Shown piece by piece: positions 33,552-40,617 of a stretch of DNA of 64,000 bases; the first letter of the stretch is position 1; each line of letters begins with the position of its first letter. This DNA comes from Paradevosia sp036499825. Lineage in GTDB: Bacteria; Pseudomonadota; Alphaproteobacteria; Rhizobiales; Devosiaceae. The notes below the pieces were generated by a model. That model ran no database searches. It worked only from the letters and a program-made list of their open reading frames with translations, and was not told the DNA's origin. The stretch covers positions 1 through 64,000 of the forward strand of contig DASYCZ010000036.1 of the NCBI GenBank assembly GCA_036499825.1, read 5' to 3'. The translations under genes and the position numbers were made by a program.

Positions 33552-33681
33552 GGGATCCATGCGGGGAGCAACCCATGGGCTGGATGTAAGCGGTAGGCCA
33601 CGGACCTGGATTCCGGCCTTCGCCGGAATGACCCGGTGGCGTGGAGGGATGCGGGCGCTTTACGACAATCGCAGCACCCAC

Positions 33682-33855
33682 TCAGAAGAGCGCGGCGATC
33701 CCCATGGCGACGAGCGCCAGGACGATGACGATGCCGATCAGCATGAGGGCGAAGACGATCTTGGCGAGGGTGGCGGCAGCCACCGCTATGCCGGTAAAAC
33801 CCAAAAAGCCGGAGACCAGGGCGATGACGATGAGGCCGACAAGCAGGCCGAGCAT
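33682..33855 (-). CDS. DUF1328 (YtjA-like) small membrane protein
   Basis: A 57-residue protein with two membrane helices: MLGLLVGLIVIALVSGFLGF and AKIVFALMLIGIVIVLALV, joined by TGIAVAAATL. This is the pattern of DUF1328 proteins, short membrane proteins often raised under stress, function unknown. The ATG at 33855 gives the family's usual length. An open frame extends upstream but adds no family sequence. Confidence 0.8.
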   Translation of the reverse strand: MLGLLVGLIVIALVSGFLGFTGIAVAAATLAKIVFALMLIGIVIVLALVAMGIAALF

Positions 33856-34043
33856 GGGAGAAATCCGAATTGACACAAGGTGTTGGAGAAACGCCATGTG
33901 GCGATGTGGGTTCCCGGCGGTTGAGGTTCTCCCCCAAGTTCGGCATATCGAGTGGCGTTAACACTGCTATCGGGTTGATGGGGCGCAATATCGATTTCGC
34001 TACGGTCGGCTGGTATGAAGATTGCCGGGTTTGGGGGACTAAG

Positions 34044-34751
34044 ATGTTGAAGTTCGGCCTGACATTATTCGCACTATTGTTGCCCGCGCTGGTTGCGGGC
34101 GCGGCGCAAGCCGATGAGGCGGCGCAGAGACCGCTCTCCGGCATCACCCACCAGCAAGGCCCCTCGCCTACCCCGCCGGCCGGGCAATTGCAGCAGCCGC
34201 GCCTGGCGCTCTATCAAGGGCTCGATTTCTACGGCGACGATCGTTACGCGAACCGTCAGGAGGATGCTGGGCGCACCCGCGAGGCAAGCGTCGAGGATTG
34301 TTCCAAGGCCTGCATCAGCGACAATTTCTGCGCCGGCTTTACCTTCAACGCCAATCCCAACATCAAGCGCGGCCCGAACTGCTACCTCAAGTACCATGTC
34401 ACCCACCCGCAGGCCTATGCGGATGCGGTTTCCGGCGTGCTGGTGGCGGCTGACGAGGAGGTTGAGAGCTTCGACGTCGACACGATCGACCCCAGTTCCG
34501 TGTTGGCCAAGACCGGCCTGACGGGCCCAAACATCGACACCTCTTTGTCAGATGGCATCATCACGGCAGGACCCTGTCGCGCCGCCTGCCTGGGCGATGA
34601 CGAATGCCGCGCCTTCACCTTTGATGCAAACCTCAAGCAGTGTTTCCTCAAGGGTGAGGCCGGGCAGCAGGTCGCCAACCCCAATCTCAGCAGCGGCATC
34701 AAGCGCGTGGTGCGGTTCTCGCCGGTGTCGGTTACCGCACTGCCCAGGTGA
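34044..34751 (+). CDS. Exported PAN/Apple-domain protein
   Basis: A 235-residue secreted protein. The signal peptide is MLKFGLTLFALLLPALVAGAAQA. Two PAN/Apple-type domains follow. The first (about residues 50-130) has DFYGDDRYANRQ, VEDCSKACISDNFCAGFTFN and NCYLKYHV. The second (about 150-225) has GPCRAACLGDDECRAFTFD and QCFLKGEAG. Cysteine spacing supports disulfides in the periplasm. PAN domains bind proteins or sugars. The ATG at 34044 has ggggga upstream. The 3' end overlaps a possible small gene on the other strand by 20 bp. Confidence 0.82.
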   Translation: MLKFGLTLFALLLPALVAGAAQADEAAQRPLSGITHQQGPSPTPPAGQLQQPRLALYQGLDFYGDDRYANRQEDAGRTREASVEDCSKACISDNFCAGFTFNANPNIKRGPNCYLKYHVTHPQAYADAVSGVLVAADEEVESFDVDTIDPSSVLAKTGLTGPNIDTSLSDGIITAGPCRAACLGDDECRAFTFDANLKQCFLKGEAGQQVANPNLSSGIKRVVRFSPVSVTALPR

Positions 34752-34971
34752 GCGCGCCACGCTTCTTGAAGCCGGAGGCGGGCATGAGGGCCGCCACCTG
34801 CCGCGCCGCCTGCGAGCGCCATTCGGAGGCCTTGGCGTCATAGGCATAGGACGTCGAGGGCAGGTCTGTGGGCAGGATATGGACGCCGACTTGCGGCGGC
34901 GCAATCGTCGGCCCGAGACAGAAAATGATAGACGCCACCAGGAGTGATTTCACATCGAACCTCTTTCGCAT
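34732..34971 (-). CDS. Possible small exported protein, unrecognised
   Basis: An open frame of 79 residues with a plausible signal peptide (MRKRFDVKSLLVASIIFCLGPTIA) and a mature part ending ASGFKKRGALTWAVR. No family is recognised and no clear ribosome site precedes the ATG at 34971. It overlaps the end of the PAN gene. It could be real, since the signal peptide is well formed, or chance. Confidence 0.4.
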   Translation of the reverse strand: MRKRFDVKSLLVASIIFCLGPTIAPPQVGVHILPTDLPSTSYAYDAKASEWRSQAARQVAALMPASGFKKRGALTWAVR

Positions 34972-35166
34972 CCAGGAGGCGAAGATGGTCCGGTATGGTA
35001 AATGGAAGGTTAAATTCGACGGCGGCGCGGGACGCCGAAGGTTGCGACTGCGCCGCCACATACTGACTTCGAAGTGATTTCAGCCCATGCATTCAGCCGT
35101 TTCATCCAGAGCAATCCCCCGCCAGCCGGCCGGCCCGGATGCGCCCACTGCGCGAGGCGACAGGCG

Positions 35167-36075
35167 ATGAGCTTTGGGGTTTTCATCCATCGCGCCGACT
35201 CGATCTATGAGGATAGCCCGGCGACGCAATACCAGTTTCCCCGGCAGTACCTGTCACGCGTTTCGGCCTGTATCGGCGACTGGATCGTCTGTTACGAGCC
35301 CACCAAGGTACCGGGCTCGAAAGGCTATAATGCCATCGCCCGCATCGAAACCGTCGTGCCTGACCCCACCGCGGAGGGCATGTATCTGGCCTTGATGGTG
35401 CCCGGCAGCTGTCTGGACTTCGTCAACCCGGTGCCCTTCGTGATCGACAATGCCGTGGTCGAAACCGGCTTGCTCAACGAAATGGGGCGCCTCTCGGGCC
35501 GGGCGCAGGCGGCGGTGCGGCCGATCTCGCCCAGGGACTTCGACCGCATTCTGGCGCGCGGCTTGATGGAAGAGCAGCCCACACTGCCGCGCGAGGGCAC
35601 GCCTTCAGTGCCCGAACCCTTGTTCGAACTCGATGAAACGCAGGCGCCCTTCGCCTTCGAGCAGGAGCGTGAACGCGTCCGCGCGCTGACCTCGCGGGTG
35701 GTGCGTGACCGGGTGTTCCGCCGCGTGGTGCTCCGCGCCTATGACGAGCGTTGCGCCGTCACGGGGCTAAAGCTCATCAATGGCGGTGGCCGCGCCGAAG
35801 TGGCGGCGGCGCATATTCGCCCCGTGGAGGCGAACGGCCCCGACATCATCAACAATGGCGTGGCGCTTTCGGGCACCGCACACTGGATGTTCGATCGCGG
35901 CCTGATCGGGTTCAGCGACAACCTCGACATCCTCATCTCCCGCCACGTCAACGATCGCGACGGGGTCGAAAGCCTCATCAACAGGACCGGCCGCCTGATC
36001 GCCCCAGTCCAGGCGCGGGACCGGCCGCACAAGGCGTTTCTGACGTGGCATCGGGAGAATTGCTTCAAGCAGTGA
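35167..36075 (+). CDS. HNH endonuclease family protein
   Basis: A 302-residue protein with a C-terminal HNH_2-type nuclease domain. The N-terminal half (MSFGVFIHRADSIYEDSP, then YQFPRQYLSRVSACIGDWIVCYEP) looks like a separate beta-rich domain. The C-terminal half has the metal-finger core: YDERCAVTG, VAAAHIRPVE, NNGVALSGTAHWMFDRGLIGFSDN, with H, N and H in order. Relatives are annotated as stand-alone restriction-like endonucleases of unknown target. The ATG at 35167 is chosen by the conserved start; an upstream frame from 35074 has no similarity. No methyltransferase is adjacent, though the RM island begins 500 bp away. Confidence 0.88.
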   Translation: MSFGVFIHRADSIYEDSPATQYQFPRQYLSRVSACIGDWIVCYEPTKVPGSKGYNAIARIETVVPDPTAEGMYLALMVPGSCLDFVNPVPFVIDNAVVETGLLNEMGRLSGRAQAAVRPISPRDFDRILARGLMEEQPTLPREGTPSVPEPLFELDETQAPFAFEQERERVRALTSRVVRDRVFRRVVLRAYDERCAVTGLKLINGGGRAEVAAAHIRPVEANGPDIINNGVALSGTAHWMFDRGLIGFSDNLDILISRHVNDRDGVESLINRTGRLIAPVQARDRPHKAFLTWHRENCFKQ

Positions 36076-36104
36076 AGAGGCAGTGCCGGCACTGCCCCAC
36101 CGCC

Positions 36105-36512
36105 TCACATTCTGGGCGCGAACTTCCTGACGGCCTCGGCGCTGACCGGGGTGAACAGGTTGACCAGATTGCCATCCGGATCACGCAGCAGCAGCGAGCG
36201 ATTGCCCCACGGCATGGTGGTGGGCTCCTGCACGATCTGCTGGCCGGCAAGGCCGGCGAGACGCCTGAAGGCCGCGTCGACATCGGCCACCAGGAACTCG
36301 ATGATGACGGACTGGTTGGCGGCGGGGCGGGCAATATCGTCGCCGAAAAGTTTCAGCGTCCGCGTGCTGCCGATCGCCAGTGTCGCGGACGGCATCGCCA
36401 GCTCGGCGAAATCCTCGGTGAACCAGGCCGGGGTAAGGCCGGTGACCGTGGCGTAGAAGGCGACGAGCCGCTGCATATCGGCGGTGATGATGCGGATCGA
36501 GACGAGGTTCAT
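36105..36512 (-). CDS. VOC-family (glyoxalase/dioxygenase fold) protein
   Basis: A 135-residue protein made of the paired beta-alpha-beta-beta-beta units of the VOC fold: VSIRIITADMQRLVAFYATVTGL at the start, TLAIGSTRTLKLFGD, VIIEFLVADVDAAFRRLAGL, and SLLLRDPDGNLVNLFTPV at the end with the metal-site Asn/Asp region. Substrate unknown. The ATG at 36512 is preceded by ggagcc. It marks the last ordinary gene before the restriction-modification island. Confidence 0.88.
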   Translation of the reverse strand: MNLVSIRIITADMQRLVAFYATVTGLTPAWFTEDFAELAMPSATLAIGSTRTLKLFGDDIARPAANQSVIIEFLVADVDAAFRRLAGLAGQQIVQEPTTMPWGNRSLLLRDPDGNLVNLFTPVSAEAVRKFAPRM

Positions 36513-36586
36513 GGGAGGCTCCAGTTGTGGGATGGAGCGGAGGGATGACATGGGGGCGTGACAGGTGGTGTCAGGAGGGGTGGGGA

Positions 36587-37825
36587 CTAGCTATAATTCA
36601 ACACTAACTGCTCCAATACTTTCTTGTCCTGTCTTGCTTGCGCACCCTTACCTTTGCCCGTACCTGGGTGATCAGCGTGGCTTGCTGCAAGCTCGCGATA
36701 TTTCTTTGGAACTACAGCAATGGCCGAATTTTTTGCAGGTTGCTTGGCGACTCTCGTCTGTAGTACAGAATGCGCGGGGCTGACTTCATGACCCAAAAGT
36801 TGTCGCCTTATCTCCCATGCCAGCACTTCAGCTAAGTATGATGGAACGGCATTTCCGATAAGCTTTTGGACGCTTGACCTACCGCAATCGAAAAGAAGCC
36901 CCTCAGGTAGTGTCTGAAGTCTACAAAGCTCTTGGGTAGACAGGCGCCGGTTCGACCAATGAAATGGCCCTATGGACGAACCAGGTTGTGCTTGGATGGT
37001 CCAAGAAGGTTTGTCTTTTGCAAGCTTGAGCAGAAAACTCCAGTACCGGGTACGCCACCCAAAGAGAGGCATTCCCCCACCTCTTGGCGTGTGCCAAAGA
37101 TAGTTTTGACCTTCAGGGATCGAAGGCAACAAATCTGCCCACTTCCCACCTAGCTCAAGTTTTTCCCGGCTAGCCAAATGCTCGATGTCACCTATCGCGT
37201 CCCAAGCGGTTACATAGGGAAGACTTGCGGGGTCAGTGCCGGAATGCGTGGGCTTCGGAAAGTTGAACTCTTCGCCATCCCGGCTTCCCACCAAAAAGAA
37301 GCGCTCGCGAACCTGAGGCACACCGAAGTCTGCAGCGTTTAGCACTCGGCCAGACACCGTGTATTTACTCCCGGTGCGGCGATTGATTTCCGCAATGCCA
37401 TCAAGCAGAAAACGAAGCCCATCATCCTTACTTTTGAACGCTAGGCCTTGGACATTTTCGAGCAGAAATGTCTTTGGCTGAGAGTATTCCAAAACCTTTA
37501 AGTAGGCCGCTAAAGTGTCGGCCCTAGGGTCTGCAAGCCTCCGAGAATCGCCTGTTAGCCAGTATCCTGACTTTGAAAAGGGCTGGCATGGGGGCCCTCC
37601 GATCAAGATATCTATCTCGCCCGGCCTTTTCTTAGCCACTGCCAAAATATCGGCAGGGTCTATTTGGGTTAGGTCCGCTTCTATAACTGGCCAGCTCGTG
37701 TTTGCCCTGAGCACCTTGCAAGCAATGGAATCCATCTCGACCGCAACAAGCGTTTTGAAGCCTGCAGCGTCGAACCCAAAATCCAGCCCACCCACTCCCG
37801 TAAATAGACTAATGGCCGTGGGCAT
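36587..37825 (-). CDS. DNA (cytosine-5)-methyltransferase of a type II RM system
   Basis: A 412-residue C5-cytosine methyltransferase with the ordered motifs: I (AISLFTGVGGLDFGFDAAGF) for AdoMet, IV (IGGPPCQPFSKSG, catalytic C80), VI (FLLENVQGL), VIII (QVRERFFLVG), and X (QKLIGNAVPSYLA). The variable region between VIII and X sets the target sequence, unknown here. The ATG at 37825 begins just before motif I as usual; a TTG 57 bases upstream is possible. It is read divergently from the controller, restriction enzyme and nuclease genes. Base composition is clearly lower in GC than the flanks, a sign of transfer. Confidence 0.95.
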   Translation of the reverse strand: MPTAISLFTGVGGLDFGFDAAGFKTLVAVEMDSIACKVLRANTSWPVIEADLTQIDPADILAVAKKRPGEIDILIGGPPCQPFSKSGYWLTGDSRRLADPRADTLAAYLKVLEYSQPKTFLLENVQGLAFKSKDDGLRFLLDGIAEINRRTGSKYTVSGRVLNAADFGVPQVRERFFLVGSRDGEEFNFPKPTHSGTDPASLPYVTAWDAIGDIEHLASREKLELGGKWADLLPSIPEGQNYLWHTPRGGGMPLFGWRTRYWSFLLKLAKDKPSWTIQAQPGSSIGPFHWSNRRLSTQELCRLQTLPEGLLFDCGRSSVQKLIGNAVPSYLAEVLAWEIRRQLLGHEVSPAHSVLQTRVAKQPAKNSAIAVVPKKYRELAASHADHPGTGKGKGAQARQDKKVLEQLVLNYS

Positions 37826-37896
37826 ATGCGAACCTGCTACAATACTGAAAATTGGAGGACGAATCAGTTCATTCTTAAACAATCGGCCAAGTGACT

Positions 37897-37911
37897 TGTA
37901 TTGTCAATACA
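37897..37911. promoter_or_regulatory. Candidate controller-protein operator (C box)
   Basis: The sequence tgtattg-t-caataca is a perfect palindrome with 7-bp arms. It ends at the ribosome site (aggag, 37911-37915) of the XRE gene and lies between the divergent methyltransferase and controller genes. Controllers of RM systems often bind such short palindromes to time enzyme expression. Binding here is inferred. Confidence 0.65.
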
Positions 37912-37920
37912 GGAGTCGTC

Positions 37921-38172
37921 TTGATTAGAATTTTGTTGCGGGATGCTTTGGATGCGTACGAACGGCGAACCGGGCTGCGTCTTACCTATGCCCAGCTCGC
38001 CGATGCTACGGGCCTTTCCAAATCGACCATCGAGAGCATAGGGGCCAGACCTAGCTACAACGCGACGTTGGACGTTGTTGACAAGCTTTGCGAGGCACTA
38101 AGATGCTCACCCGCCGAAATACTTCTTCGAACAGAGACAACGGATCAGCTTGAGGGTGAAAATGTCCGCTGA
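37921..38172 (+). CDS. XRE-family helix-turn-helix protein, probable RM controller
   Basis: An 83-residue DNA-binding protein with a single Cro/C1-type HTH (LTYAQLADATGLSKSTIESIGARPSYNATLDVVDKLCEAL), then a short tail. It begins with TTG at 37921, set by aggag five bases upstream; the frame before that has no ribosome site. It is first in an operon, and its end overlaps the start of the restriction gene by 11 bases. Position and size fit a C protein that delays restriction until methylation is complete. Confidence 0.88.
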   Translation: MIRILLRDALDAYERRTGLRLTYAQLADATGLSKSTIESIGARPSYNATLDVVDKLCEALRCSPAEILLRTETTDQLEGENVR

Positions 38173-38923
38173 CCTAGTAGACTGGCTAAGCGCTGCGCTC
38201 GACGAGTTTGCATATCGACCGCTGGCCATATTGGGGGCCAGCCCTGAAACGCTGCCGGCGTTTTCAGCCTTGAATGAAGCAGAATTGCACGACCTGCTCT
38301 GGAAAGCAGGCCTACTTTCCCCACTTCCAACAGAGCCTGCGGCCTTGGCTGCGATCTTGGAGGCCGCCGTCTCCAACTTTATTTTCAGCAAGCTTTCGGC
38401 AGAAGCGGGGTTAAAAGTAAAACGCGGGTCGCCGCGTAACTACCCGGCATTCGATGTTGTTAGTGAACATTTTGGCCAACAACCATTTGCTATAGATATA
38501 AAGGTGGCGCGACGTCACAAAAACGGGAAAAATACACAGAGTAGAATTACACTATTCACCGGAAACACTTATTTCAGGTACCCCGCCGCGAAATGGGACG
38601 GAATGGTGCGACCGTTTGCGGAATACGGCGGACACGTACACATATTTGTCCTTTACGACTTGACCCTGTCAGGCGGGACTTGGATCCCCGCATCAATCGA
38701 ATTTATTGTTTCAGAGCCTTGGCGCGTCGCATCTCGTCAACGCTCTTCCACAACGCGAGAATATATCGGCGCTGTCACTAAAATTGAACAACTAACGCAT
38801 GGACAGGGAGAATTTTCTAGTCAGGAAGATTTTTACAAATACTGGCGCTCTTTCGACTTCCGTATCGGCAAAGCCGCTCAACGCCAATTGGATAAGTTAC
38901 TTTCGCAAGGGAATCTCCTTTGA
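38162..38923 (+). CDS. Type II restriction endonuclease, PD-(D/E)XK-like
   Basis: A 253-residue protein. The centre holds a likely nuclease core: YPAFDVVSEHFGQQPFAIDIKVARRH, with a first acidic residue followed by D-x-K. It is followed by TQSRITLFTGNTYFRYPAAKW and a late conserved-looking block (EPWRVASRQRSSTTREYIGAV). The order resembles ScaI-type enzymes as I recall them, but this needs a profile search. Being between an XRE controller and opposite a C5 methyltransferase makes the restriction role likely. The ATG at 38162 overlaps the controller stop. The stop overlaps the TTG of the next gene by four bases. Confidence 0.78.
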   Translation: MSADLVDWLSAALDEFAYRPLAILGASPETLPAFSALNEAELHDLLWKAGLLSPLPTEPAALAAILEAAVSNFIFSKLSAEAGLKVKRGSPRNYPAFDVVSEHFGQQPFAIDIKVARRHKNGKNTQSRITLFTGNTYFRYPAAKWDGMVRPFAEYGGHVHIFVLYDLTLSGGTWIPASIEFIVSEPWRVASRQRSSTTREYIGAVTKIEQLTHGQGEFSSQEDFYKYWRSFDFRIGKAAQRQLDKLLSQGNLL

Positions 38924-40614
38924 AGATTAAACCCTATGACACGAATATCGAGTCTCTGCTCTCCTCCGCATTCTACAAGATCCCCAGATTTCAGCGCCCC
39001 TACTCGTGGGACCGCGATAACGTTGATGACTTTTGGGGGGACATCGTTGGCTCGACCCAAGCCACCCATTTTATTGGTTCGATGGTCTTCTATTCTACAA
39101 AGGACGGCCAACACCTATACGTCGTTGACGGCCAACAACGCCTGACGACAATCACTGTCTTCCTCGCCGCACTTCGTGATGCGCTTGCTGACGCAGGCGA
39201 AATTGCGCCTTCCAATGGAACCCACGGGTTTATTGAGCGGAGGGACAAGAACGATGAAAATCGGTACGTGCTCGTGGCCGAAAGTTCCTCTCCCTACCTA
39301 CAAGAGTATATTCAAAAACAGGGCGCCCCTGAGGTCGATATAAAACCGTCAGGGGAGGAACTAGGCCTGAAGTCGGCTTATGATTTCGCGCGAGGCCAAC
39401 TCAAATCGCTGGCAGAACAGGCGAAGAATGGAATTGCATCAGTGTCGGGGCAAAAGACGGCGGTAAAAAAGCAGCTTGTCGAAATTAGAGATCGGGTCTT
39501 GGCCCTGTCGGTAATCATAATAGAACTCGACAACGAGGCGGACGCATACATTGTTTTTGAAACACTTAATACCCGAGGAAAGGATCTTGAACCAAAAGAT
39601 CTGATCAAGAATCTCCTCACCAAGCTTCTACCAGCAAAATCGGCAAATGTAGATCCTGCGAAATTAAAATGGGATAAGATCACCAAGCTTCTTGGTCAAT
39701 CCACATCAGGGATAGAGTTGTCAACGTACATTCATCACTACTGGTTATCTAGGTTTGACTACACTTCGGAAAAGAATCTTTTTGATAGGGTAAAGTCATA
39801 CCTTAAAAAGACGAATGCAGCGGATTTTTTAGATCGGCTAGTGGAGAACGTGGACCTGTATCGACGCTTGCATGAGCCTAGCGGCTTCTCCTGGAAAAAA
39901 GAGGAGGAGTCACTAAAAGAATCCATCCTGGCGCTTGGCATTTTTCGCGTTCGACAGCCAACACCTATGCTGCTTTCCGTCCTTCGCGCCTTTTACATTG
40001 AGAAGAAAATATCGCTTAAGCAGGCTCGGGATGTGCTCGGGGCAATTGAGGCATTTCACTACCGATATACCGCTGTAGCAGGCCAGTCATCATCGGGCGG
40101 GGTGTCGAAAATGTACTCTTCAGCAGCTATTGAGCTGTCCACGCTCGCAACCCCTCAAGAGTTAGCAGCACATTTGCAGGATTTCCGAGCAAAACTGCGA
40201 ACTCGCTGGCCAGACGAGGCCGCTTTCAACGCTGGCTTGGCGGATCTTAGGTATAGCCAAGCTGAATCGCGTGACCGACAACTAATTCGATATTCGTTGA
40301 CCCGCTTGGATCGAAAGCTGCGTGCGGACGCAGTGGTCGATTATGGGAAGATGACGATTGAGCATTTGGCACCTCAAAGCCCGGGGGCGGGCGAAGCACT
40401 GGTTGCTACTTTCAACACTATCGGTAATCTAATTCTTGTGGGTGAGAAGCTAAACGGCGATCTAAAGAATAAGAAATTTAGCGAAAAAAAGAAGATACTC
40501 GAAAAGGCCCACGTCCCACTTGATGATGGAATAAAGAAGGCGAATTCTTGGGGTGTTGTGGAGATCGAAGGACGAGCAAAGGCAATCGGCGATCTGCTTT
40601 ACGCTGCAGATTAA
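38920..40614 (+). CDS. GmrSD-type DUF262/DUF1524 nuclease
   Basis: A 564-residue protein. The N-terminal DUF262 domain (ParB/Srx-like NTPase fold) has YKIPRFQRPYSWDRDNVDDFWGDI and the nucleotide motif VVDGQQRLTTIT (D70-R73). A helical middle follows (TLNTRGKDLEPKDLIKNLL). The C-terminal DUF1524 nuclease has the His-Me finger core: TIEHLAPQ (H482), then NLILVGEKLNGDLKNKKFSEK with the Asn. GmrSD enzymes cut modified phage DNA, such as glucosylated hydroxymethylcytosine. It starts with TTG overlapping the restriction gene stop, so it is co-translated with it. The end lies three bases from the convergent lepA stop. Confidence 0.9.
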   Translation: MKIKPYDTNIESLLSSAFYKIPRFQRPYSWDRDNVDDFWGDIVGSTQATHFIGSMVFYSTKDGQHLYVVDGQQRLTTITVFLAALRDALADAGEIAPSNGTHGFIERRDKNDENRYVLVAESSSPYLQEYIQKQGAPEVDIKPSGEELGLKSAYDFARGQLKSLAEQAKNGIASVSGQKTAVKKQLVEIRDRVLALSVIIIELDNEADAYIVFETLNTRGKDLEPKDLIKNLLTKLLPAKSANVDPAKLKWDKITKLLGQSTSGIELSTYIHHYWLSRFDYTSEKNLFDRVKSYLKKTNAADFLDRLVENVDLYRRLHEPSGFSWKKEEESLKESILALGIFRVRQPTPMLLSVLRAFYIEKKISLKQARDVLGAIEAFHYRYTAVAGQSSSGGVSKMYSSAAIELSTLATPQELAAHLQDFRAKLRTRWPDEAAFNAGLADLRYSQAESRDRQLIRYSLTRLDRKLRADAVVDYGKMTIEHLAPQSPGAGEALVATFNTIGNLILVGEKLNGDLKNKKFSEKKKILEKAHVPLDDGIKKANSWGVVEIEGRAKAIGDLLYAAD

Positions 40615-40617
40615 TGC

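Larger units (their letters stand above)
32506..33638. repeat. 110-bp palindromic repeat split by the IS30 element
   Basis: The left end of the repeat (caccgggtcatcccggcg, then gaggccggg) lies at 32506-32532. It continues at 33552-33638 with gggatccatgcggggagc and ends in atgacccggtg. Removing 32533-33551 and one copy of ggg restores a normal family member. Confidence 0.85.
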
